Assembly (NCBI RefSeq): GCF_963576615.1
Contig: NC_088711.1
Span: forward strand, 40,358,621-40,422,620
From: Watersipora subatra
Lineage: Eukaryota; Bryozoa; Gymnolaemata; Cheilostomatida; Watersiporidae
Length of the DNA: 64,000 nt
Reading direction: 5' to 3'
Positions within the stretch are counted from its first letter, which is position 1. Each line of letters starts with the position of its first letter. The translations under genes and the position numbers were made by a program. A model generated the notes under the pieces. It saw only the letters and a program-made list of their open reading frames with translations, was not told the origin of the DNA and searched no databases. This document shows positions 11,756-22,983 of the stretch, in pieces.

Positions 11756-14150
11756 CTTTATGGTTGACAAGCATTCTCTGAAGACTAATCGATTTTTTGT
11801 GAATTTCGACAGAATTAATTCTGTGCCTCAAAATAGAGCATTAATTTGTTATTAATGATTATTTAATGCTCTAATGGCAAGTTCTCATAAACATTGATCG
11901 TGACATTCTTCTAAGCAAGTATATTGATAACATCCATCCATACTCTGAGATGTTGTATCATGGCGCTAATCGGATGAGTAAGAGCTGGTGTATAACTATA
12001 ACTAGGCCATGGATGCAGTTAGCAACCTTAGCCTAGTGGTCTAACACGTTCAACCTCAAAAAATTTCCTGATGGTGACAAGAATTACATTCAACCTCAAA
12101 TTGCTCGTTGCTATGGGCATTTTTCTCGTCACTGAGGTTACACTGCCATTGTTGTACCACTGTGCTTTGTCAAACATCCACAGCTTTTGCTTGAGGTAAG
12201 CTTGCGAAGAATTGCCTCACATACAGTAGCTGTTTATCAGCTCTATTCATTAACTGCCATGAAACCATTTTGTTGTTGAAAGCGAGACAGGTACAAATAT
12301 AGCCATGAATTCACATTACTTCAGCGGCACTCTATAAAAGATATGCTAGTACATATTTTGCAAAAATACTTTAATTACCAGGACTACTAATGACATATCT
12401 CTCATCAACAAAACTCATGCCTACAATATTAATTTGGTAGTTGAAAGTTTACTAAGCTTTAAATTTGACAAATATAAATTTCATGCAAAAAATTTGTTAA
12501 AATATTCAAAAAATTATGAATATTGTATAGAAATTCCTAACAAAGGCTGATATTATAGTGCACTTGTTCTGCTGGCTAACGTACATCTGTAGCCCACACA
12601 CACTGACACTCTTCATTGCAATAGAGGCAACGTCTTTTGTAAGCGGACGGTGAACTGTTGACTAGTTTTTGGTGAGCCTTGGTGGAGATAAGTCATGTTT
12701 TGTGACTTTGTCTTGTGAGATAGTTTGAGGAAACCTATAGGTATGTTTTAGTTTATTTTTCTTTGCTAACCTTTTGCCTGAAATAACTGTAATATCTTTC
12801 AATGCTTTGCAGAGCCACATGTCACATTTTCACTTATAGGCATAAACCTTATGGGTTAACCTTAAGGACTATTCAAGAAATGAGGCCACAGAGAACAGTG
12901 GCTTAGTGAAGGAGTTGCTCTACCCTTGTTAGAAGATAATATCGTACTTTTCGGACTATAAACCGCACCCCTATATAAGCCGCATCTGCTTTATTTTCCA
13001 AAAAAGGATAATAAAACAATACATAAGCCGCACCTTTGTATAGGCCGCATAACTCAGGACGGTGCTTTTTAACACGGCAGCAACTTTGCGTTTCAAAACG
13101 GAACAGTGCCGTTAGGCACTGTTCCGTATTAGCCGAAACTTTTTAACCTAGTGCCTCACAGAACAGTACCGTTAAGCATTGTTTCATTTTTTCTTTCACT
13201 GCTAATGGCGCACTAACCGGAGATTTCGGTTAATGCGCCCTAGCAGTAAAAGAAAAAGCCACAGAATATCCGCACCCTTATATAAGCCGCATGGCTTAAA
13301 TCATCAGACAAAAGTAGCGGGTAATAGTTCGAAAAGTTCGGTAAGTAGTTCAGTCACCCGCCATTCACTTTAGAAAAAAAAGATTGATTTTTTGTGTTAT
13401 CCTTAACTCTAGACTCATATCTAGTCATAATCATGACTTGGTTATCATTTATTGCTTTTAATGTTAATAACCAACAGTTAGTTGTTCAAAAATATGTATT
13501 TAGAATAATATTATTTGTGTACTTACCGTTTGTAGCATGATGTTGTATACTTGAGAGTTTTAGCCAATAAATACTGTTTCCGTTTAAATTTATCTGTTCT
13601 TGAAGCATAAGACAAAATGAAGACACATTTAAATTGCTGGAATTCTATTTTTAGTGATTTTGTTTTGTTTTCCATTAAGTTTGTTTACCAACGCTAGCGT
13701 GACCAAATCTTTGCTGTATAAAATATGACAACTTTATGCTCTGAAATCCACAATTAAACTTTATATTTTTGATGAAAAATGACTGATTTATTAGCTTAGA
13801 GATGTTTAATTTATATTACTAATGTATGCCAGTTTTAATTGAAGGTATGACATAGCCTTAGAATTAAAATTTCAGCATAGCTACTGGTGCTGTTGAAGTT
13901 ACATAAATGTCTTGCTTAATATTTTTCCAGGTGAAAAACACATTTTCAAGTGCATATTAAACCAATCTAGTATAGCTAATGCTAAAGTGTTCTTCTTTTT
14001 AATTCACAACAATTTATTGCAGATTTCACCTCAGCTTTTCAAAAAATAAAATGAATATTCGTGATTTGTCTGTTTTTACAGAAACACCTGCAATGATGTG
14101 CCAGTTTTACAACTACAATTTGCTTGAAAATCTTTGATCCAATTTTATTG
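11756..14150. repeat. Segmental duplication, right copy
   Basis: Contiguous homologue of 1-1165 (at 11756-12860) and of about 4830-5870 (at 12870-14150), in the same orientation. The only large disruption is the TIR element at 12941-13337. Comparison shows the left copy continues across that point without it, so the element inserted after the duplication. Confidence 0.7.
12941..13337. mobile_element. Non-autonomous TIR DNA transposon (TATAAGCCGC family)
   Basis: The left end reads ACTTTTCGGACTATAAACC (from 12946) and the right end is its near-perfect inverted complement (AATAGTTCGAAAAGT ending at 13337). Inside are repeated CTATATAAGCCGCAT / CTTTGTATAGGCCGCAT words and an internal inverted pair around CAGTGCCGTTAGGCACTG. 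It has no coding sequence. The empty site can be inferred from the left duplication copy near 4940. The superfamily is uncertain because the target duplication is unclear. Confidence 0.65.
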
Positions 14151-15410
14151 CATATAAATGCATGTGAATATCAAAGCAATTTCAATTTTACTTGTACTCA
14201 AGAAAGCTCAGATACGATCAAAATTCTAAATAGAAACGCTCACAGTATAGCAGATAAAGCAGAAGTTCACTGCAATAATATTTTTCAAACATGCAGTAAT
14301 AAAACATTCACTATTTGATTATAAATATCTCCACGCTAAATGTTCCAAAATTAAGCTATAGAGTAGATATACTTGCAGAGAAATATACTTTAGCAAAGGC
14401 CAACCAACAATAACATCATAGAATTATTGTGCTACTGTGACTATGTAGGTTATAGTTATAACTTGTTTATGTTTTTACCCAATGAAGTATTCAAGACAAT
14501 AACAACCTTCAGCTCATTTATAGGCTACTGCAAGGGCAAGCGTTACGACACTAACCTACCTTTAAGCATTTTTAAAAATGACTGGTTTTAATTTTCTTGT
14601 AAAAAAAGATAGAAACCTACTTGTTGCTAAAGTTTGAGCGACCTTTATAAGTTTTACTTACTAGTCTTTGAAAACTATACTTCATCTGTTTTAAATAAAA
14701 AAATCTTTTATCACCAAAGGCTACTAGCATTCATAATTGCTTAAAATATTTAGAATTCCTAAACTTGAAGTGGAAAGAAACCAAAAATGTGAAAAGTTTG
14801 AGAGAACTTCAAAGAATTCTACTAAAAGTTTAGCAAGAAAATATTAACTTATGATAATATAATAATACTAATAAGAAATCATTGTGTGTAGGTGTTATAT
14901 AATTCAGAGGATCAGCTTTTCGATTAGAGGATTAGTATTTTAACTGCTACACAAGACAATGGCATCTTATAGAAGAGTAAACTTTAAAACTGTGAAAAAA
15001 TAGTATATAACTTTATTATACATCAATTAATTATGATGTGATGGTGGAGTACCATCTGTAGCTGTAGTACCAAATTTCGATTGTTTAGATATCGATGTAG
15101 ATATTGCTTCTTACATGTTATCATTTTGTGAATTCCTCTGTTTCTTTATCTGCATACTTTTCTGTTGCAGATAACATCTGCGAGTCTACCAAAATTTGCA
15201 ACAGAAATAATCTTTTGAATGTTTTCAAGTGAGCTATTTTTAACAACCAGACTTGATGATAACAAATTTTGTGTTTGTATTTACGAATAACAAAATAACA
15301 AATTGTAAATACAAATACAAATCAACAATGAAAAAAGTCAGCATCAGGTAAAAAGTTCAAGTCAGCATTTTGCAGACAAGTGTCCATAGGTTATGCTTCC
15401 AGAGATGGCG
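14151..15410. other. Gene-free AT-rich stretch, downstream of the peptide gene
   Basis: No coding frame. Part of it may be the 3' untranslated region of the minus-strand peptide gene that ends near 15444: an AATAAA word lies on the minus strand at about 15013-15018, but which signal is used cannot be told. Confidence 0.35.
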
Positions 15411-15443
15411 GCGGGTCCGGGCATGTATTAAGTGGTTCCCACT

Positions 15444-16557
15444 TCAGTCTACAACAGGTCAGAAATAGATCACATGTTAGCTGCAATAAACTCCTTTCTT
15501 CAAATAAATATTGATAAGAAATAGCATATTAATAGACTGGGTAAATAAAGGGCTTTAAATCTTAGTTTTATTGTCAAAAATACTTTCCAGAGAATTTTTC
15601 ATTGTTAACTGTACTTTTGTTTGTGATAAAATTTTGATAAAATGTTTTTATTGTTTCCAATATTTTGTTTTCAACCTCTAAATTGATAAAATTTTATATT
15701 TAAAGGTCAAATTCTGATTAACAATTTATTACTCAATGCCTTAGCTTTACAACTTGACAACTTGGCTTACTTAACTATTTAGTAGCCTAGTTACCCAACA
15801 ACTTGATAACTTAGCAGTTATGGACTACTTAGCTACTTATAAACTTGGGTACTTATCTTCTCAACAAACTTACTGACCTTATGTAACACTTTAAAATCAC
15901 TTTTTCAATTAGCCAAATTTTATAGTTTGATACCATTAAAGCTTTGAGCTTGGTTAATTGTGGGCTGATTGAGTGAAAATGCTTTGGATTTTAGCTACCA
16001 CATTATTTTTTTGCATAAAATTACATTAAGTATGATCATTTATTAGCAGAATACCTGTGATCAAATATTTAATTTGTGGTCAATTTAATAGAATTCAACG
16101 AATTTATTACTGAAAAGCTTTGTTGTTTCCGACATGTTTGAAATCTTTTAAAAAACTCACACTTATAGCAACTTGGTTAAGATAAACGTGAATATAAAAA
16201 GCGTATGAGACATTGAGCAATTATTGTTGATCTTTACAACTCAGTTAGTGTTACATTTACTTACAAAGACCAACATATCCACGGCGGAATCCTCTCCTGA
16301 ATCCTCCAAACCTTCCGTATCCAAATCTGCTGAACCGGTTGTAACCAAATCTGTTGCGCCCAACCCTAAAACATTTTGTTACTTTATTCAGTATGTAATA
16401 TAACTAACAGCGAGTTAACAAAGAGTAGTTGTTGTTATAAAGAAACAATAACGTAATGTACATACCCATAGCGACCAAATCCTCTGCCTCCATAGAAAGT
16501 GGCTGTAGTCTGTTGGAGAGCAAGGCAGAGAGCAACAAGGATTACCAAGAACTTCAT
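15444..16557 (-). CDS. Small secreted basic Gly/Arg/aromatic-rich peptide
   Basis: This spliced gene was reconstructed by eye. The coding part of exon 2 is 16557-16466 (ATG at 16557), exon 3 is 16365-16265 and the proposed exon 4 is 15448-15444. Introns begin GTATGT (16465) and GTAAGT (16264) and end in AG (16366, 15449). The product is about 65 residues: a signal peptide MKFLVILVALCLALQQTTA, then a mature part made of Gly, Arg, Phe, Tyr and Asn with FGR, RFGYNRF, RFGYGRF and FRRGFRRGY blocks. It has about a dozen Arg and no acidic residue. The composition fits a cationic glycine-rich antimicrobial peptide or a structural/matrix peptide; I cannot choose between them. If intron 3 is not used, the frame ends at 16257 with Cys-Lys instead of Tyr. 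A 5' non-coding exon and TATA box lie upstream. The real splice ends need transcript data. Confidence 0.6.
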
Positions 16558-16719
16558 GTTGCTTGAAAATGTGTTGTGTCTAAAACTAAATATTAACAAA
16601 ATATTAGATTAATAAAAATAATCATGTAAAATACGAGTTGTACAAAAATAGCACTTCCAATGTCAATGCAACAATGTGCTTATAAACTCAAATGACGCTA
16701 AAATGGTTACCCAACTTAC

Positions 16720-16757
16720 CTTAGCAAGTTTTCTGAGTGAGTGAGACAATCAAACTG
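16720..16757 (-). other. 5' non-coding exon of the peptide gene
   Basis: The minus strand reads CTTGCTAAG followed by the donor GTAAGT at 16719. The matching acceptor TTTAGTTTTAG ends at 16580, and exon 2 (16579 onward) reaches the ATG 22 bases later. The start of transcription is inferred as about 30 bases after the TATA box. Confidence 0.55.
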
Positions 16758-16778
16758 ATGATAGAGGTTTGCTTGCTT

Positions 16779-16787
16779 CTTTTTATA
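16779..16787 (-). promoter_or_regulatory. TATA box of the peptide gene
   Basis: TATAAAAAG on the minus strand, about 60 bases before the predicted first splice donor and roughly 30 before the inferred transcription start. It fits a strongly expressed, tissue-specific small secreted-peptide gene. Confidence 0.6.
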
Positions 16788-16799
16788 CAATGTTCAGCG

Positions 16800-18430
16800 G
16801 GTGATTAATCTTTCAATAGAACTGTAAACAGACAGACAGAGGAACTCGTAATTACTTTGTCAATTTGAAGAAAATTAATTGCAATTGGAGACATTAGCAG
16901 AGGTATTGGTTGCAATTGATTAAGTAATATTGATAAAACCACTGACACATGACCCAAATATACTGCTTAATAGAAAATGTGGAACTGGGAAAAGTCACGA
17001 ATCGTGCCAAATTTTTCTGCTAATCTGACTATTGAGGTTAGAAAGCGTGACACAGCAGAAATAAATTTTGCGTAATTCATTAGAAAATTCTTTTTTTCAT
17101 TCTGGAAATTGAGCTATCAAATGAACCAATCCAAAACATTCATTTTATTAAAAAGGAAACAGTTAATCAATTTTGGCAGCTATTAAAGACCAATTAATAC
17201 ATAAGTGAGAAGAAGCCAATCAGTTATGTTGCCGCTCTTGATCCACATCTAAAGGTGGAAGGTGCAAATTTGCATCTTTAAGATATTTATGAGCTTTAGT
17301 CGAATTCTCAGTAAGATAGTTTTAAAGGTAAATTCACGATACCATTTAAATGTACCATACTTGAAGCTTTAGAAGCACAACATATTATTTCTAAGAACAT
17401 TTCCAAATCTGAGAGAGATCAAAACAGAAAAAAAGCAAGCATCGTATTTCTTTCAAGCATTTTGGAAGGGATTTTGGCAATTGGCATATCAGCATCTCAT
17501 GATTCCGATGTAATCAGCACACAAACCGCAAATTTTGAATTCTGAGAAAGGTTTTTTTGATGTCGCTTAGTGACAAAAATACCCTGAAGAGCAGACAAAA
17601 AACATCCTGTTCCACATCATATAGCAAAAAAACTGTGACAGAGGAGCGCCGTAACCTGAGATTCACTGTGCTTGAATTTCAAAGGCCATAATAGCCAGTA
17701 ACTTATCCTTTAATCCAATAGATATTATATTGTGTTATATACAAACATGTACATTTTATAGCTAGGGACGTTTCATAATTCTGTGATACCGATGAGAAGT
17801 AGATCCACATAAATATGAAACTTCCTCCTTTTTTCACAATTACGCAAACGCAGCCACTTTAGTTTTTTTGTTTGATTCTACATATTCTCGTAAATATAAA
17901 CTTCCAGTGCCTATAGACTATTAGGGCAATTATTTATCAAACGTTCACAGAGATGGCTGGACTAACGGTCAAACATTGAGATCACGAAAGAAATCTAAAC
18001 TTTTAGATTAGTTTATCAAGTGCTGAGTACCAAAAAATGGTGAAGACATCAAATGAGTTTGAGATAAAACTGAATCATTCCTAAAAAGTTAGTTGTAATT
18101 TTGAATCATACATTTGCTCCCACTGAACGGATGTCTTTGAATTATATTAATTCAGAACTAAATGTTGCAAACCAACCATAATCAACAGCTGTATATATTT
18201 ACATTTCTCTAGAAAAAAAGGGTTTATTAATAACTGCATATACTACGAGTCAAGTAAACTGATTACAATATTTGATATATGCCTTTAGTTGTAGTGATCC
18301 ACAACACAAATAACTCAATTATTCACACTTCACCATAGTTTGAGACGTTGACCATTATCAATTTCCTATGCAAATAGAGTGAACATTTAGCCAGTGCTTT
18401 GAGCAGTAGGCCCTATTAGATACTTGATAT
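16800..18430. other. Gene-free stretch upstream of the peptide gene
   Basis: No complete gene was seen. Around 17200 one frame reads YVAALDPHLK, faintly like the conserved core of hAT transposases, but the match is short and isolated. The rest is AT-rich with no recognised repeat. Confidence 0.35.
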
Positions 18431-18464
18431 ATTTATGTTTGTAGAATTTATTTCCTGAACTGCT

Positions 18465-19350
18465 GCATTAAAGGTTGACTTGCAACAGAAGTCACATTAC
18501 AGTTCACTATGTCTTACTCTGCTGTGTTGTAGGTGCAAAACATGTGGAAATGTTATTACAAGCTCTTAAAAGCTAAGAAACGAACGGTTAATCGCAGCCA
18601 AACGAGACGATTAGAATTTATTTCAAAAACGGCTCAAATAGGATGTAGTTGTACAAGATGGCTTCTGTTTACACTTTCATGCAAAATATTTTCACAAATA
18701 TACTTCACGCATTCAATAAAACTATGTTTATTTTCATTATGCATTTATTTCATGATCATTGTAATGCTGTCACATTAAACACTGATATCTCAAAATCTAC
18801 CATAAAATTTCGTTTAGTTTTTTTAACTTTATCTTGAAAGAATGCATATGATTGTCTGAAAAACATGATGGGCCTGTTTGGTAATCTGTGACAGTCAAGA
18901 AATGCAGCAGAAACTATTCGCACTGTTTGGCAGGAGGTATGGGTCACATGATCAGATTATGAATAGACGATTAGACCAAGCTGAAACAATACTGTAAAGT
19001 AGTGAGCATCTATATTTGATGCGGGCTTATCTGTAGAGCCCAAAGTATTTGTCATAAACTAGTGCTACGAAACGTTTTATATTGAGCCTTTTATTGGCCT
19101 TTCAATTCACGTGATAACATCACGTGTCAAAATAATAACCAAAATGTTTGAGAGCGTCATCAAAATAAAGAGATTTCAAACAACGGCATTTTTGTGATGG
19201 GTGTGATTAACTGTTCGTTTTTGAACTTTTAAGAGCTTGTAATTACGGTTTTACATGTTTCGCACCTACAACACAGAAGAGTAAAACATGGTGAATCTTT
19301 TGATACCCAATAACTGTGATGTGAATTTTGTTGCAAGTAAACCTTTAAGG
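18465..19350. repeat. Inverted repeat, arms about 18465-18610 and 19200-19350
   Basis: The left arm reads AAAGGTTGACTTGCAACA, TGTTGTAGGTGCAAAACATG and ACAAGCTCTTAAAAG. The complement of the right arm reads the same words with a few changes. The spacer is about 590 bp and contains a CACGTGAT-AAC-ATCACGTG palindrome (about 19110-19128). It may be the ends of a decayed TIR element or an inverted duplication. No transposase is visible. Confidence 0.6.
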
Positions 19351-21110
19351 TAATCGCACTAATGAAGTAGAATGCAACTCTAAAGCTGCGCTCACACTGG
19401 CTGATTTGCAAACATAACTTTGGTGGCTGTTATCTGAACGATTTTATGGGAGTTGTCAGACCAAAGTTTTTCCTTCACATCAGGACTACTTTGAAACGAG
19501 AGTAGGAAATTTTGCCATTTTTATTTGCTTGTCCAGGTAAATTTTGCTGATATATTTATTCTTAGTAGATATATGCATTTTGCTAACTGTTTCCTACAAA
19601 GTTTCTCGTGAACATTTTTAGCCCATTTACCAATTATTTTGCACTGCCCAGTTTATCACTAATACTGGATAACTACAATAAAGGCGATATTTTGCTAACA
19701 TCAACTGCTTCAATTAGTATAACAACACTATAATAGTTGAAGAAGATTCTTTAATTATCCATTGCTATAATAATTTATTGTACGTAATAATTCTGTTAAT
19801 AGAACCCTTCAAGGGTACAATCAATAATATTATTACTTGCATTTGAAGCTATCACAAGAATCGAGCAAACACGTAAAAACATGTATTTCATTTGCTTTAC
19901 AAGGCAATGCGTGACTCGCTGCGAAAGTGATTCTATTGTCTACTCAAATTGGAAATTGGTGTAAAATCGTCCGCCAATCTAACTGTCGATAAAATAGGTC
20001 TTAGGATCATTTGTTTTTTTTTCACACAAGAAGATTCTTGACCAGCAGGGAAAATTTTGAAGAACAATAGAGAGTAAGTTAATCTCATCAAGAGAGAAGG
20101 TGTAAGCTGAAGAAATTTCAACAGTCAGCAGATTGTGTTCTGCCTTGAGAATGGGCGTCACACTCTTACTTTCCAACTTTGTGAAATGGTTGGCTTGAGC
20201 TACTTTCCTTCTGGTGCAGTTGTTGTTGACCTTGAGTCCTAAACAGGGTAACGCCCTGAGATTCGGCGTTCATCCTAGCCTTGACTAGTATGCATATAGC
20301 ACTTCAAAATTGCACACTAATGAGCCCACAAACAGAAGCGCAATTGGCGATTTTAGCTATAAACATCGCACGTTACATACACTCATAGACTTGCCTTTTT
20401 TATCGATATTCTCACTGTTCAGCTATAATCCTAGACTTGATCGTATTATTGCTGTTGTAAATATTTATTTGTGATTGTGTATCATATTCATATTAACATA
20501 ATTTGTCACTGTTTATTATTAAGTAGCGATTACAATCACCTATTATCATGAGCTATCACCTTTTTTGTTATTGATGAGTGACAACTCACACTGCCTTTGT
20601 ATTGATGTCGTATGTCAGGACTCTGTAACATAAAAATACTTTCCTTAACCTGCCAGCCACTGACCACGCTCAATGGCTCACTTTCCTGCCAGCTGACACT
20701 AATGCCTGTGACAGAATGCATTACCTTCACTAGCTCACGCTAATTATCTGATAGTAATATTTCTTATTTGTAGTTGTATTCTCTCTCAATGCTGATTTAT
20801 GAAAGAAATAGTTTGCCTTAAAATTTGTCAGACACTGAAAATTCTAATCAAGCTTTTAGACAGAATTGCAAGAGTACCTGTTTGGTTCTGTCACGAATCC
20901 CAGTGAATGAACTATTCCCCGTGCTACCCAAGTAGAAAGGCAACAACTTCAACAACTATTCCGTTTTTGGTCCAGCTAACCAGTTAATGAAGCTAATGTA
21001 ATCACTCATTATTAGTGCAATGAGACCAGCAAATAGGCTATATAGAAAGTGTTAAAGATCTACTTACTCTGTAATACTCCAATGCTTTAATAGCATCCTC
21101 TTCCGATTCA
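19351..21110. other. Gene-free stretch
   Basis: AT-rich sequence with no convincing coding frame, RNA gene or tandem repeat. Short open frames around 19930-20180 and 20536-20730 show no motif. Confidence 0.35.
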
Positions 21111-21116
21111 CACAGC

Positions 21117-21432
21117 TAAACTGTTTGTACATCTTAGTTGTTTGCACATCTTACCTTGTTTACATATCTTACAGTAACTTACCTCTTCACATGTCTTAGT
21201 TTACCTCTTCACTTATTTTAGTTTACCTCTTCACATACCTTGCTGTAGCTTACCTCTTCGCATATCTTAGTTTACCTCTTCCATTATCGTAGTTTACCAG
21301 CTCACATATCTTATCTTACCTGTTCACATATCTTAGTTTACCTCTTCACGTATCTTAGTTTAACTCTTCACGTATCATAATTTACCTCTTCACATATCAT
21401 AGTTTAACTCTTGACATACCTTAATTTACCTG
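21117..21432. repeat. 22-bp minisatellite (CCTCTTCACATATCTTAGTTTA)
   Basis: About a dozen imperfect 22-bp units, best seen between 21180 and 21430. Individual units differ at one to four positions and a few are length-shifted. No coding potential. Confidence 0.8.
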
Positions 21433-22900
21433 CTTTTACAGATTAATTTGTTTTAACCTATTAGTCTAGCAGTTTTGCGAACCTTCTTTTGGCCTGTTAT
21501 TACTATCTTACTGGCTTTCTAAAGTAATGTTCTGAATGCGTACTGTACCAACATAAATGTCCATAACAGATAGGTAGCGCATACAAGACGTATGAGGGGT
21601 CTGCCATTGAAGGTAGATAGACGTATTATCTAAGCTTAATTTGTTGGAAGCAAAACACAACCTGAAGTAAATGTAAATGTATACACCAACAATATTTGTC
21701 TACAGAGAAAAAAAGCTAGTACTCTATAGTTACAGAAAAAAACTAATTGCACTAATGAAGTGTTGAGGAGACAACTGCTGAAGTATACAAACTGTGGGAT
21801 GTAGTATCAGTGCTAAATACTTTATTTTTAATTTACCAAGCTATAAGAATTGCTGAATGTAGAGTACCGTAAGTGGTCAGTTACTTAATAGCTTTTCTAG
21901 ATTGCTAAAGCAGATATTTACAAAACAAACTCTCGAATAGGAGGTTCAACTACCCTGCATCATTAATCAATTCTATCACTTTTGTTAGTGGAGACCAGAG
22001 AAGCCTAATCACTATGCAAAGTATGATGGACATTATATCTTACTTCCTAAATGGCTAGTAAATAGCTTTCTCATTCAGCCTCTTTACCACACAGTTCAAG
22101 AACTAGTTTCAACATTTTAAACATCAATTAAACTGTTTCAGGTTTGATTTCACAGCTTAAAACAAGGTCAATTTAAAACGACTGAGAGCAATCAGCATAT
22201 ACTTGATTTTATAGAGTTTCTAGTAGAGTTGCATGCAGGCTCAAGCTATTGATAGAGCAGCTATAAAATATTGATGTCATAGTTCTCCAACCTTAATAGA
22301 CACCGCCGCCTCTGGAGCGGCCAAAATAAAAAAACAATCGGACTGAATTTTTGACTAAATAGATTGTTGAGTTGAGTTAGCTAGAAGAAAGAAAAGAGGG
22401 GCTGATCTATTGTTAATGCCAAATAATTTAGACCGGCTCTCTAAACTATTATTTTGCTTTCAGATAAGCTAAATATAGAGATATGTAACTGAATATCTAA
22501 ATGTATGTAACTTTGATTCAAGAAACCTTTGTCTGTAAAATTTAGAATATGGTTAAACAAGTAGCTATCAAGAATGTAGATAGACAGGTACAAAACAAGA
22601 AGTTTGAATACCTCTTTCAACAATTAACACTTATGTAGTGCTGCCATAGATTATGAGACCACCCATTTATTAACTCGTCTGCTCATCTTGGCACCCTTAC
22701 TAGAGCCGTTTTAACCTATGGATTTACTACATATTGCACATCACTAGATGCAGAAATCTCTCTTTGTTTTAGCCAAATATAGTAAAAAGTTTTCAGTCTT
22801 TTTTTATAGCAGTAATGATGAAGTTATCATCATCATGTTATATCTTCGTGGCTGATCGCAAATCTTGTCAGTAGTAGTTTTTGTCAACTCTTTAACAGTT
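21433..22900. other. Gene-free stretch
   Basis: No coding frame or RNA gene recognised; AT-rich unique-looking DNA. Confidence 0.35.
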
Positions 22901-22902
22901 TA

Positions 22903-22983
22903 AAGACACTTAAGAGTCGACTCTGTTGAGAGTCGACTCTGTTGAGAGTCGACTCTTAAACTGTCGACTCTCAACAGTTTAAA
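22903..22983. repeat. Short palindromic cluster (GAGTCGACTC x3 plus hairpin)
   Basis: Three self-complementary GAGTCGACTC decamers lie 16 bp apart, followed by a perfect inverted repeat with arms CTGTTGAGAGTCGAC and GTCGACTCTCAACAG around a short spacer. AACAGTTTAA flanks both sides. The whole can fold as one long hairpin. It might be a transposon footprint or a replication-slippage product. Confidence 0.75.

Noticed and set aside
17200-17290. hAT transposase core (YVAALDPHLK)
   Set aside because: One short match in a broken frame, with no second motif or terminal repeats nearby.
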